In this document: positions 50,949 to 60,254 of the stretch, piece after piece
Layout: each line of letters opens with the position of its first letter
Position numbering within the stretch: position 1 is the first letter of the stretch
NCBI GenBank assembly: GCA_964473865.1
Contig: CAYYQN010000017.1
Coordinates: forward strand, 23,705-87,704
Length of the DNA: 64,000 nucleotides
Direction: 5' to 3'
From: CAIMUX01 sp964473865
GTDB taxonomy: Bacteria; Eisenbacteria; RBG-16-71-46; CAIMUX01
Made by a program: the position numbers and the translations under genes
The notes under the pieces: model-generated
The model's input: the letters and a program-made list of their open reading frames with translations, nothing else
Databases searched by the model: none
What the model was told of the DNA's origin: nothing

Positions 50949-53900
50949 TCAATGGAGAACGACCAGTCGCTGCACCTTGCTTGGGACGCCGTCGACGGTC
51001 ATCCGCGCAAAGTAGACGCCGGAGGGTAAACGCTGCCCGGCATCCCCGGCACCGTCCCAGACAACGATCTGGGGGGCACCGGCGCCGAGGCCGCCGAAGA
51101 GCTGCCGCACTCGACGCCCCGTCACATCATAGAGACTTACGTCCACTCGAACCCCTCTCGCCCCCTCACCTGCGCTGAACCGCAAGGCAGGAGCGTGAGA
51201 GGGGTTTCGCCCCGCGAGTTCGAGGAAAGGTTTCGCTCGCCGGGGTATCGCCATCTTGCTCACGACGCAGACCGAGTCGTAGGCGCCGATCTGCCCGCAG
51301 TCGCCGCAGCAGATGTAGAGCGAGTCGGAATGGAAGTCGCCAGCGCTGGCGTCGCAGAAGCCGGGGTTCGCGGTCAGATTCGTGCTGACCGTGTCCTGAT
51401 CGGCCAAGCACGCGTACCAGTTCCTCCCATTGCCGAACACATCCGTGCATGAGGCTATGACTTCATCTCCAATCGCACATCCGTCAACGGCCGGAACCGC
51501 CCCTCCGGTCCCGTAGGCAAGGATCGAACGATCGATGGCGACGACGGCCGCCGCTCCCACATACATGGCACTTGCCATCGGCGGGGGGCCGGTTGTTCCA
51601 TTCGCGGCGAACGTGCACCGGATGAGGTCTGCCGTCGCTTGGGCCTCCACAAAGATCCCCCCTGCATACGGGTACTGCGACAGGACCTTATGGCCGTAGT
51701 TCGCCCAGAACAGTGTGCTGTCCGCTTCGAGCGTCCCCCGGACGACCCCGGCCCCGCCTGTATACCCATCGCACCGCTGGATCCTGCAACCGGCTAGGGT
51801 CAGGTTCCCGCCTACTTCCACGGCGAACGCCCCACCATCATAAGCCCGGCTGCTGTCGATGACGCAGTCCGTGAGAACGGCCGTGCCGAAGACCCGCACT
51901 GTGCCTCCGGGAGATCCATTGCAGCTCCCGCCTTCAATCGTCACCCCATACAGAGCCAGGCCCCTCGCGGGGTCTATAGACGCAAACCGGTGATCCGCCT
52001 GCCCTGAGAGGACAATCCGACAACTACCCGGATCTCCGCTTTGCGAGCGTATGGTGACCCCTGCATCCGTGATCTCGAGGTTCTGATTTGGATCCCCGCC
52101 GCCCGCATTCGAGTAGACAGAATCCGTCAAGACGATGGTCTTTGGAGAACCAAAGTCGATCTCGTCAATGGCATCGCGGATCGATGAAAAGTCGCCGGGA
52201 ACGGAGACCCAATCGCACTCCTCACGCGCCCCCACCGGATCGCCTCCGTAATCCCGGCACGGCGACCCCCAGGTCAGCTCGTAGGCGGACCCGCAGTACT
52301 CCGGATCCACGCAGAGGTTGGAGTCCGCGTACTGCTGAGAGAGAATGCAGGAGCCTCGGAAGTTCCAGTCCCCGGTACCGGCTTGGTTGCCCCAGATGTC
52401 GGAGCGCGAGTACGTGGCCTCTCCGCCGTTCAGGCAAGTCGTCGACACGCCGACGTTCGTGCCGGTCACCAGGCACCGATCCAGAAGCAGGCCCTGGCCA
52501 CCGTCCGTGCAGACAGCACCCTGCGATGAGGTCCCGCAGGTATTGTCCGCGATTGTGCAGTTGACCAAGGAGCAATAGTCCGAGGAGGCGTAGAATGCGC
52601 TCCCCTGACCGGCGGTGTTGTCCGCGAGCACACACCACTCCAGACGGGGCCGGGCACAGTCGATGGCGGCCACGGCGCCACCGCAGCTTGCTTCGTTGCC
52701 CCGAAACACGCAGTTGATGAAGAGCGGCGTCGAGGGCTCGCTGCACGTGGTCGGGTAAGTGACCAAAACGGCACCTCCACCCCCGGCAACGTAGCCGTTC
52801 GTGACCGTGATCCCGCGAACGACCGCGTCGCCGCGCTCCCCGCTATGAAGGTAGAAGCCCCGATGCGGATCCTGGGCCGATCCCTCGCAGTCGATGATGC
52901 AGGCGTCCGGATCGTCGCTTAGTGACCGTATCGTGACTGCCTTGCCACCGAAGTCGATGTCGCGGTTTCCGGATCCAGTATAGGTGCCATCATCAAGGTA
53001 GATGCAGCAGCCCGTTGACACCGAGTCGACTGCACCCTGGATGGTGTGGTAGGGGTCCCCCGATCCGTCTGCCTTGACTAAGACCGAATCCACTGCGCCG
53101 AGGGGCCGAATCCCGGGATAGAAGCCTCCGGAGACCCAGGTTGAGTCGATCCACCAGTTATCTGAGGCGTCATCGTTCTTGTGGATCCAGCGATGCCCGG
53201 CGTTGTCGATGGCCCACCCATCGAAGCATACCGAATGTACCCCATCCCAGTCTCCGTGTACCGGCCGGTGCGCGCAGACCTCCGTGCGCAGCTTCTCGAA
53301 CGGCGTGTCGTCCTCGTACCAGTAGAACCATGGGTCGCACCGGTAACCAAGATGGTCTTCCAGGAGGGGCGGGACCTTCACGAAGTCCGTATCCGATCCG
53401 TAGTGCCCGAACTGCATCTCCACGCCCACCGCTACGCGATAACAGAGGCTGGCCAGGCTGTCTTCCTCTGCGCCACTGCATCCCCCAACGCAGCTCTCGG
53501 GCAGCATGTCCCAGTCAATGGGCCATGTATAGTTGGCGCACAGCGTGTCGCCGGGCAGGCCCACGCAAGCGGTGTCGGCCTCTCCCGGCCACCAATAGCA
53601 GGAACTTCCGGTGCCGGCGTCCGGGTACGCGTGGTACCGGAGAAGCCGTGAGAGGGACGAGGCGACGCAGCCCAGGACGCAGAGTGAATCGTTGAGGCTG
53701 CAGGCGGGATCACAACTCCCGATCGACGGACACATCTGGTTGTAGGGCGGGCACTGTCCCCAATCGATCCCCTCCATCAACGGCTCCACGCTTATGATCG
53801 TTCCAGAGGGGAAGTCGGCCTTGTCGGGAGTCATCAGGGACCACGCCGCATCGACTGCGCCGCCAGGTCCAGCTCGGAGGGCCCGCTGCACCAAGCGCCT

Positions 53901-54269
53901 GATCGTTCGGTAGGTGTGGTTGCAGCCGGGCCCGGCTTGGAGATCCGGCCAACCACCTGATGTCGAGTAGACAAGCACGGGCGGGAGTCGCTTCGTTGGG
54001 GCGACGATGATCACGCCGCCGGAACTGACCTCGTAGGCCATGCCGATGAGTGTGTCCCCGGAGGTGATCGATCTCGCGATTCCAATCGCGACGTCACCAT
54101 CGACGGGATCGTCATGCGACCAACGGCCGTGGAGCGCGATGTTTCCGCGGAGCCACGACTCGGCGGCGGCGCGCATTTCTAGGTCGGTAGGAATGTCGGC
54201 GGCAGAAGACCCACAGGGAAAGCAGGTTGAAAGGACGACCAGGATGAGAACGGCACGATGCACCTTCAC
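50949..54269 (-). CDS. Secreted C10 (streptopain-like) peptidase fused to parallel beta-helix and FlgD-type tail
   Basis: The 1106-aa protein starts at a GTG with GGAGG six bases upstream and has a signal peptide (about 1-23). A C10-type propeptide region is followed by the catalytic Cys C201 in 'LGCVASSLSRLLRYHAYP' and the catalytic His H345 in 'GVHSVCFDGWAID', both in the family's usual surroundings; 'YRVAVGVEMQFGHYGSDT' is also typical. From about residue 395 there are two right-handed beta-helix regions beginning 'GDPYHTIQGAVDSV' and 'GDFSSIRDAIDEIDFG', with 'NCVFRGNEASCGGAVA'-type coils. The FlgD-like tail contains 'LPSGVYFARM'. It lies 84 bp after the RCC1-like gene on the same strand, probably as one operon. 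Confidence 0.8.
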   Translation of the reverse strand: MKVHRAVLILVVLSTCFPCGSSAADIPTDLEMRAAAESWLRGNIALHGRWSHDDPVDGDVAIGIARSITSGDTLIGMAYEVSSGGVIIVAPTKRLPPVLVYSTSGGWPDLQAGPGCNHTYRTIRRLVQRALRAGPGGAVDAAWSLMTPDKADFPSGTIISVEPLMEGIDWGQCPPYNQMCPSIGSCDPACSLNDSLCVLGCVASSLSRLLRYHAYPDAGTGSSCYWWPGEADTACVGLPGDTLCANYTWPIDWDMLPESCVGGCSGAEEDSLASLCYRVAVGVEMQFGHYGSDTDFVKVPPLLEDHLGYRCDPWFYWYEDDTPFEKLRTEVCAHRPVHGDWDGVHSVCFDGWAIDNAGHRWIHKNDDASDNWWIDSTWVSGGFYPGIRPLGAVDSVLVKADGSGDPYHTIQGAVDSVSTGCCIYLDDGTYTGSGNRDIDFGGKAVTIRSLSDDPDACIIDCEGSAQDPHRGFYLHSGERGDAVVRGITVTNGYVAGGGGAVLVTYPTTCSEPSTPLFINCVFRGNEASCGGAVAAIDCARPRLEWCVLADNTAGQGSAFYASSDYCSLVNCTIADNTCGTSSQGAVCTDGGQGLLLDRCLVTGTNVGVSTTCLNGGEATYSRSDIWGNQAGTGDWNFRGSCILSQQYADSNLCVDPEYCGSAYELTWGSPCRDYGGDPVGAREECDWVSVPGDFSSIRDAIDEIDFGSPKTIVLTDSVYSNAGGGDPNQNLEITDAGVTIRSQSGDPGSCRIVLSGQADHRFASIDPARGLALYGVTIEGGSCNGSPGGTVRVFGTAVLTDCVIDSSRAYDGGAFAVEVGGNLTLAGCRIQRCDGYTGGAGVVRGTLEADSTLFWANYGHKVLSQYPYAGGIFVEAQATADLIRCTFAANGTTGPPPMASAMYVGAAAVVAIDRSILAYGTGGAVPAVDGCAIGDEVIASCTDVFGNGRNWYACLADQDTVSTNLTANPGFCDASAGDFHSDSLYICCGDCGQIGAYDSVCVVSKMAIPRRAKPFLELAGRNPSHAPALRFSAGEGARGVRVDVSLYDVTGRRVRQLFGGLGAGAPQIVVWDGAGDAGQRLPSGVYFARMTVDGVPSKVQRLVVLH

Positions 54270-54353
54270 CGGAACCTCCGTGTTGCCGAGCGTGACGATG
54301 ACACCAATGGATTGAAAGGTGCGAACTCGCGTGCGGTCGAGTCCTGTGCGCGG

Positions 54354-55682
54354 TTACCTCCTTCTGACGAACGTGCCCGTTTGCAGGCCTTCGGTGGTGA
54401 CAGCGCGGACCAGATACACGCCGCTCGGCGCCTCACGGCCCAGATCATCGCGGCCATCCCACACGGGGGCCGGGGCCGACGTGCCATCCGATCCGTGCGC
54501 AAGCTGCCGGATCAGCCGACCGGACACATCCAGTACGTCCACCGTGGATCCTGATGCCACGGATGAGCCGAGCAGAATCGTGACCAAGCCGGTCGAAGGG
54601 TTCGGGACCAAGGCGAGCCGTGGGACTTCGCGCGCGGCTGGCCCGGCGGACAGAGGCGCGCAGGGCTGGGGCACACACAAGGTTCCGGCCCCGAGCCAGA
54701 TGGACGGTGCGAGGCAAACCTGCTCCGCCGACACCGTGCAGTAACCGTCCGCTCGGCAGCAGCCGCCCAGGAGGGAGTTCTTCAGACCGAGGCCATGGCG
54801 AGCTCCCGCGGCGATTGCCGTGAAGTCGGCGTTTGGCTCCGGGATGTCACCCTGGCCATAGTCGTCATAGCCCCACGCGATAATGGAACCGTCGCTCTTC
54901 AGTGCAAGACTCCACCACTCGGCAGCCGCAACTGCCGTGAAACCGGTGTTGGGCGTAGGAATCGTACCCTCGCCGTACCTGCTCGATCCCCAGGCCACTA
55001 TCGAGCCGTCGTTCTTCACGGCAAGGCTGTGCTTGTACCCAGCAGCAACGGCTGCAAACCCGTAATTGGGCCCCGGCACCTCTGCCTGACCATAGTCATT
55101 GAGACCCCACGCCACGATCGTGCCGTCGGACCTGAGCGCGACGCTATGTCGATACCCGGCCGATACTGCTACATAGCCGGAGTTTGGGCTCGGAACCTCA
55201 CACTCCCCGTAGTCACTTGAGCCCCAGGCTACGATCGACCCGTCCGATTTAAGCCCGTGGCTGAAGCCGCCGCCGGCCGCTACGGCAATGAAGCCGTTGT
55301 TGGGCGTGGGGAGATTGCATTGCCCTCCCGAGTTGTCGCCCCAAGCCACAATCGACCCATCTACCTTCAGCCCCAGAGTATGATAGCTTCCCTGGGAGAT
55401 CTGGACGAACCCTGTATTGGGTGGCGGGACTTCGCACGTGCCGACCGCCTGGCAGAAGCCCCATACGACTCCCGCCCCGGAGGAGCGCAGCGCGGCGCTC
55501 GTCATGAGAGCGGCCGAAACCCCAATGAAATCGCTGTTCGGAGCCGGGACATCGCACTGGTACCAGTAGTTCCAACCCCAGGCCACGATTGTCCCCTCAG
55601 CCGAGGCCGATCCACTCGTACCGATAAGCCCACCCGTCGCTAGCAACCCTGTCACCAACGCCTTCAGAGCCATGGACCGCAT
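54354..55682 (-). CDS. Secreted RCC1-like repeat protein, short paralogue
   Basis: The ATG at 55682 (AGGAG eight bases upstream) gives 442 aa; a GTG three codons earlier is less well placed. After a signal peptide ('ALVTGLLATGGLIGTSGSAS') there are about seven RCC1-like blades of the type 'GSIVAWGSSDYGECEVPSPN' and 'VAVSAGYRHSVALRSDGTI'. One cysteine cassette ('GGCCRADGYC') and a FlgD-like tail ('WDGRDDLGREAPSGVYLVRA') end the protein. It is the same design as the gene at 11098 but lacks the middle unnamed domain. Function unknown; probably surface-exposed. Confidence 0.8.
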   Translation of the reverse strand: MRSMALKALVTGLLATGGLIGTSGSASAEGTIVAWGWNYWYQCDVPAPNSDFIGVSAALMTSAALRSSGAGVVWGFCQAVGTCEVPPPNTGFVQISQGSYHTLGLKVDGSIVAWGDNSGGQCNLPTPNNGFIAVAAGGGFSHGLKSDGSIVAWGSSDYGECEVPSPNSGYVAVSAGYRHSVALRSDGTIVAWGLNDYGQAEVPGPNYGFAAVAAGYKHSLAVKNDGSIVAWGSSRYGEGTIPTPNTGFTAVAAAEWWSLALKSDGSIIAWGYDDYGQGDIPEPNADFTAIAAGARHGLGLKNSLLGGCCRADGYCTVSAEQVCLAPSIWLGAGTLCVPQPCAPLSAGPAAREVPRLALVPNPSTGLVTILLGSSVASGSTVDVLDVSGRLIRQLAHGSDGTSAPAPVWDGRDDLGREAPSGVYLVRAVTTEGLQTGTFVRRR

Positions 55683-55904
55683 CGCACACACTCCTGGTCT
55701 CGGAAGGCCCCAGGTGGAGCCTTGCTCCTCCCTCCGCGTCGGCCGATCACTTCCGAGCCGTTACCCAGTCCTCCTCAATTCTGCGCCCGCCCGTCTCACA
55801 GCGTCAATCAGATTCCCCGCAGAGAGCGTCATGGTGCTTGCGACACGCCGAGCAAGGAGAGGATCCGTCCCCCGTTCCGCGGAAGACATGATGGCGTAAC
55901 CTCC
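55683..55904 (+). other. Intergenic part before the second M14 relic
   Basis: No gene was recognised. On the minus strand it must hold the promoter of the RCC1-like/C10 operon. A ribosome site (AGGAG, minus strand) lies beside 55682. Confidence 0.4.
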
Positions 55905-56241
55905 AATTACCACACCAGCTACGGATATGACACGCTGTCGGAGGAGCAGAACCGGATGTACTACCTCGCCGAAATGGTTCCGGTCACAGTGAGCGGGAAC
56001 TCCTGGACGACAGTTGATGTCGCGCTTTCGCCGGCTACATCGACCACGGAAGATCAGCCGCCCGCCTCGCGCGAGCCGATGCTGGCGACTTCCAATCCGG
56101 TGCGCGCCGACCAGGTCTCTCGCTTGGTGCTGCCTTTCAGAGCGCGCCCGCCGACGTCGAGCTAATCGCTATCGAGGGACGGCACCTGGCGCGGCTGGGC
56201 GGGAGCATGCGCTAGATGCCGCGACCCGAAGTGATCTTTGA
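55905..56241 (+). pseudogene. Relic of an M14 carboxypeptidase gene with internal deletion and frameshifts
   Basis: The frame opens with 'NYHTSYGYDTLSEEQNRMY', equal to 'SYHTIYGYDTLPKEQNWIY' of the intact M14 protein. It then jumps to 'YLAEMVPVTVSGNSWTTVDV', which corresponds to a point about 110 residues later. After 'DQVSRLVLPF' a frameshift is needed to continue with 'SAPADVELIAIEGRHLARLGG', and a second one gives 'REHALDAATRSDL'. Each piece aligns in order with the intact protein at 23772-25352. The copy is clearly dead. It lacks the last 25 residues, which are precisely what the fragment at 50774-50854 contains. Confidence 0.85.
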
Positions 56242-56256
56242 TTCATGCGAAGCTAT

Positions 56257-57609
56257 TTAGCCCTGCTCCTCTCCCCGCATCAGCCGCGCGATCAGAAACG
56301 CCATCTCCAGGCTCTGCGAGTCGTTCAGGCGCGGATCACAATAGGTCTCGTAACGGCGCTCCAGGTCGTCGCTGGTCACCACTGCCGATCCACCGGTGCA
56401 CTCGGTGACGTTGTCCGGCGTGAGCTCAAAGTGCACGCCGCAGAGGCGGCTGCCGTTCTCGCGGTGAATGCGAAAGGTGCGGGTCAGCTCATCGAGAATG
56501 ACCGAGAAGTCACGCGTCTTGCGCCCACTGGCCAGCGCCACGGAGTTGCCGTGCATCGGGTCGCAGCTCCAGCCGACCGGTTGCCGCGACTCCCGCACCG
56601 CCCGCACCAGGGGCGGCAAGGTCTCCTCCACCCGGGACGCCCCCATCCGCGTGACGAAGAGGATCCTCCCCTCTTCCCGGGACGGGTTCAGCGTCTCGAG
56701 AAGGCTCAGCAGTTCGGTGGGCGTGGCCTTCGCGTCGATCTTGACCCCGATGGGGTTGGCGATGCCCCGGAAGTACTCCACGTGGGCGCCATCGGGTTGC
56801 CGGGTCCGCATACCGATCCAGGGCATGTGCGTGCTGGTGTCATACCAGCGACCGGAGGCGGGGTCCTGGCGGGTCAGCGCCGCTTCGTACCCGAGAAGCA
56901 GCCCCTCGTGCGACGTGAAGACGTCCGCCCGGTCGAGCGCCTCCACTCGAAGCGCGCCGAAGGAACCCATGAAGTGAATGGCCTGCAGGATCCGGTCGAC
57001 AACGAGGCGATACTCCTCCCAGTTGCGCCCATGCGGTTTTGCCTGGACGTTCCAGTCATAGGGCCTCCGCAGGTCGGCAAACCCGCTTCCGATGAGCGCT
57101 CGGACGTGATTCAGGGTGGCCACCGAATGGAAGTAGCAGGACAGAAGTCGCGAGGGATCGGGAGTGCGGGCGCGAAGATCGGGCTCGATCGAGTTGACGG
57201 CATCGCCGCGGTAGGACGGCAGGACGACGCCGTTCAGGGTCTCGGTGTCCTTCGACCTCGGCTTGGCGTACTGACCGGCGATGCGACCGACGCGAATCAC
57301 CGGACGGCGCGCTTCATAGGTCAGGATCACGCTCATCTGGAGGAGGATCTTGAGTTGGTCGGCGATGCTCTCGGCGTTGCAGTCGAGAAACCGCTCCGCG
57401 CAGTTCCCCCCCTGCAACACAAAGGCCTCGCCCCGCGCCGCGTTCGCCAGGAGCCGCTTGAGTCCCTCGATCTCGCCCGCCCCGACGATCGGCGGGTAGC
57501 TCCGCACCTTCTCCAGATCGCGGAGAAGCGCATGCGGATCCGGATAGACCGGCTGCTGCCGGGAAGGGAACTCCCGCCAACTTTCCAGCGACCACGGGCG
57601 TCGAGGCAT
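56257..57609 (-). CDS. 3-deoxy-7-phosphoheptulonate synthase, class II
   Basis: This enzyme joins phosphoenolpyruvate and erythrose 4-phosphate in the first step of the shikimate pathway. The plant/mycobacterial class II type is shown by 'FVLQGGNCAERFLDCNAESI' (metal-binding Cys), 'ARRPVIRVGRIAGQYAKPRS', 'SHEGLLLGYEAALTR', 'WIGMRTRQPDGAHVEYFRGI' and 'GWSCDPMHGNS'. The ATG at 57609 with GGAGGAAAGG upstream gives 450 aa, normal for the class. It stands alone; the next gene upstream on the same strand ends 154 bp away. Confidence 0.95.
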   Translation of the reverse strand: MPRRPWSLESWREFPSRQQPVYPDPHALLRDLEKVRSYPPIVGAGEIEGLKRLLANAARGEAFVLQGGNCAERFLDCNAESIADQLKILLQMSVILTYEARRPVIRVGRIAGQYAKPRSKDTETLNGVVLPSYRGDAVNSIEPDLRARTPDPSRLLSCYFHSVATLNHVRALIGSGFADLRRPYDWNVQAKPHGRNWEEYRLVVDRILQAIHFMGSFGALRVEALDRADVFTSHEGLLLGYEAALTRQDPASGRWYDTSTHMPWIGMRTRQPDGAHVEYFRGIANPIGVKIDAKATPTELLSLLETLNPSREEGRILFVTRMGASRVEETLPPLVRAVRESRQPVGWSCDPMHGNSVALASGRKTRDFSVILDELTRTFRIHRENGSRLCGVHFELTPDNVTECTGGSAVVTSDDLERRYETYCDPRLNDSQSLEMAFLIARLMRGEEQG

Positions 57610-57763
57610 CCTTTCCTCCGCTGCGCCGGGTGGGGCCTTCCGCGCGGAGGAAGAATATCGCGCAGAGTTCGAATGCGACAGGGGAAATCCCGGGACGACC
57701 GGCGGGGTCCGGGAGGCGAGGTCCGCACCTCGCGGGAACGCGGCTCGACCGGCTCGGATCCGG

Positions 57764-60082
57764 TCAGGCGGCGCGGTCGCCGGATGCGGCCCGAGAGAGC
57801 GCCGGGATCCGCGAAAGCACTCCGGCATAGATCAGCGCGGAGACGACGAGCACCGCGCCAAAGCTGCTGAGCATCGCCACCAGGACCGCCGCCACCGACC
57901 CGACCACACTGCCACAGCCGTTCGCAGCCCACGCCCACGCCACATACCCGGCATGTCGCTCACCGAGCAGACGAATGGCCAGTGGGAAGGGCATTCCCAT
58001 CAGAAACGCGACCGGCGCCACGGTGGCGACCGCCACGCCGACGCGGACCGGCAGCTCGAGGCCGAGCGCATGGGACGCGATGGCCGGCGCCCCGAAGGCC
58101 ACGAAGGCCAACGCCACGACGACTCCGGCCAGAAGCCACCGCGGGCGCGCCGCCAGCGCCGCGCCATGGCGATCCACCCATCCGGCCCCGAGTCCGGAGC
58201 AGGTCAGAATCGTGAACAGGACCAGGGTCACCGAGTACGTAGGGTGCCCGAGCAGGAGGGCGAGGCGCTGCATGAGCGACACTTCGACCGCGATGTAGGC
58301 TACGCCAATGCCGAAGAAGTACGCGAGCACACTCCACCGGCTCTCGCGGGGCACGGCCCGCGCGGCGAGCGGCACTCCGAGCAGCACCAGCGAAAGCCCG
58401 ACCGACAGCACCAGCGCCGCCAGGAGCGTAACTTGCGCCACCGGCAAGGCCAGCGGCTCCAGGAAGCCCCGGCCCGAGAAGTCGCGGAGCACCGACGGCC
58501 GCACGTCCCGCCAGCGTCCCATCTGGAAGAAGAACGGGCTCTCGTCGCGTACCGGTTCCAGGACGCTCGGGGCCGCGGCGTACAGCGCGCGGGGGTCCGC
58601 GGCGCCAAGCAGCGCGCCGTATGTCGAGGTCGGATCCGGCGCCGTGGGATCGTGACGCAGGAGTCGCCCGGGCGCAGCGGCCACGAAAGCGCGCAGCCGG
58701 GCGACGTCCTCCACCGGGAACGGCTCGCGCCGGACCAGCGTCAAGGACTGCAGCCGCTCCTCGACGACCGCGACGTGAGATGAGGGATTCCGCACGCCTG
58801 TCTCGACCAGCGCCTGGCGCGCCAGCGACACCAGACGCGGGGTCTCGTAGTTCCAGCGCGCGATCGACACCAGGCCGGCGGGCGCCAGACGATCGAGGTA
58901 GGTGCGCATGGCCTCAACGGTGTAGAGGTAGTTCTCGCTCAGGCTGTAGGCTCCGGACAGACTCGCGGCCCAGGTGTCGATCAACGAGATCTGGATGATG
59001 TCGTGACGCTCACGACTGCGGGCCAGGTAGCTGCGGCCCTCGTCGTTCACGACCCGTATCCGCGGATCCTCGAACACGGCGCCGACGAGATCGCGATACC
59101 GATGCCGGACCAGATCGAGAACCACCGGGTTGATCTCGATGGCCGTGACCTGGCGCGCCCCGAGCGCCAGCGCATTCTGGACATCCACGCCGCCCCCGGA
59201 CCCGATCACGGCGCAGGAGGCATTTGGCCGCAACGCGCCCGCCAGCCCGTTGACCTCCCCCGCCGCGGTCGCCGGAGTGCGCGGCGCAGCCACCGGCGTG
59301 GCGGCCGCGGCATCGAGGAAGATGGTCGGCGGCAGGTCCGGGCGCTCCACCACATCCACGCGCGCGAGCGGGCTCCAGGCGGTGAACACGAGCCGCCCGC
59401 CCTGCATCGCGACCTGCTGCTGCGCCGTCTTCGAGATGTCCACGCGGACATCCGGCAGCCAGGACGGCTGGAGCACCAACAGCAGGCACGGTACGGCCGC
59501 GACCGCCGCCCCCGCGCGAAGCCGCCCCGGAGGGGCGAACAACACCGCCGATGCCGCCCCCAGAAAGGCCGATAGCGCAATGGTGCCCGGCGCGCCGAGC
59601 GGACGCAGAGCCACGAACACCAGCACGGAGCCGGCGGCCGCGCCCAGCATGTCAAACGCATAGAGCCGGCCGGCCTGGCCGGGCCAGTGTTGCAGTGCCA
59701 GCGCCACCGCCAGCCCGAAGAAGAAGAATGGGATCGCGAGGATCAGATCGTCCAGCAGGAACCAGCCGATCTGACTCGGTTCCTGAAGAATGCGAAACGG
59801 CGAGAACGGAATCGCATTGACGGCCAGGTATCCGAGCACGGCCGAGACCGCGAATCCCAGCGGCGCGATACCCCGCCAGCGATCCGTTCGCAAGCGCGCA
59901 CCCGCCAGCGCCAGGGTCATGCCGCTCGCGCCGATGCCGAAGAGGGCGACCGAAATGACCAGAAACGCGAAGTGATACCAGATGGCCGCCGAGAAAATCC
60001 GCACGAACGTGACCTGGAACAGCAACCCACCCACCGAGAGCAGGAAGAGCCCGGCATACACGCGTCGCGGCGGTGGCGTCAC
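57764..60082 (-). CDS. Spermidine synthase-like membrane protein
   Basis: The 772-aa protein starts at one of two consecutive GTGs (60085 or 60082) after GGAGGG; the second has the better spacing. About six N-terminal membrane helices ('YAGLFLLSVGGLLFQVTFV' onward) are followed by a SpeE-type methyltransferase-fold domain with 'CAVIGSGGGVDVQNALALG' and 'VTAIEINPVVLDLVRHRY', then 'YSLSENYLYTVEAMRTYL'. About seven more helices close the protein. Membrane-fused SpeE-like proteins are common but their product is unproven, and the aminopropyltransfer Asp is not obvious here ('QISLIDTWAASLSG'). The promoter region overlaps the end of the C25 peptidase transcription unit. Confidence 0.75.
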   Translation of the reverse strand: MTPPPRRVYAGLFLLSVGGLLFQVTFVRIFSAAIWYHFAFLVISVALFGIGASGMTLALAGARLRTDRWRGIAPLGFAVSAVLGYLAVNAIPFSPFRILQEPSQIGWFLLDDLILAIPFFFFGLAVALALQHWPGQAGRLYAFDMLGAAAGSVLVFVALRPLGAPGTIALSAFLGAASAVLFAPPGRLRAGAAVAAVPCLLLVLQPSWLPDVRVDISKTAQQQVAMQGGRLVFTAWSPLARVDVVERPDLPPTIFLDAAAATPVAAPRTPATAAGEVNGLAGALRPNASCAVIGSGGGVDVQNALALGARQVTAIEINPVVLDLVRHRYRDLVGAVFEDPRIRVVNDEGRSYLARSRERHDIIQISLIDTWAASLSGAYSLSENYLYTVEAMRTYLDRLAPAGLVSIARWNYETPRLVSLARQALVETGVRNPSSHVAVVEERLQSLTLVRREPFPVEDVARLRAFVAAAPGRLLRHDPTAPDPTSTYGALLGAADPRALYAAAPSVLEPVRDESPFFFQMGRWRDVRPSVLRDFSGRGFLEPLALPVAQVTLLAALVLSVGLSLVLLGVPLAARAVPRESRWSVLAYFFGIGVAYIAVEVSLMQRLALLLGHPTYSVTLVLFTILTCSGLGAGWVDRHGAALAARPRWLLAGVVVALAFVAFGAPAIASHALGLELPVRVGVAVATVAPVAFLMGMPFPLAIRLLGERHAGYVAWAWAANGCGSVVGSVAAVLVAMLSSFGAVLVVSALIYAGVLSRIPALSRAASGDRAA

Positions 60083-60211
60083 CACATCCCTCCGAAAACG
60101 GCGTTTCCTTCGATTCGGGCCCGGAGAACGCCCGGACCGCTCCCGGGCACAACCGAGCCCTGATGGCTTCAGGGCCGGGTCGCTCGCGCCCCCGGCCCTG
60201 TATCGCATGGT

Positions 60212-60244
60212 AACGTCGGGTCCCCCGTGGTCAACCCCGACGTT
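60212..60244 (-). terminator. Hairpin after the C25 peptidase gene
   Basis: AACGTCGGG at 60212-60220 pairs perfectly with CCCGACGTT at 60236-60244, ten bases after the minus-strand stop at 60255. The loop is 15 nt. The 3' arm ends in TT without a longer T-tract. It sits between two minus-strand genes and could act as a terminator or attenuator for the downstream gene. Confidence 0.5.
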
Positions 60245-60254
60245 GTCTCTCCGG

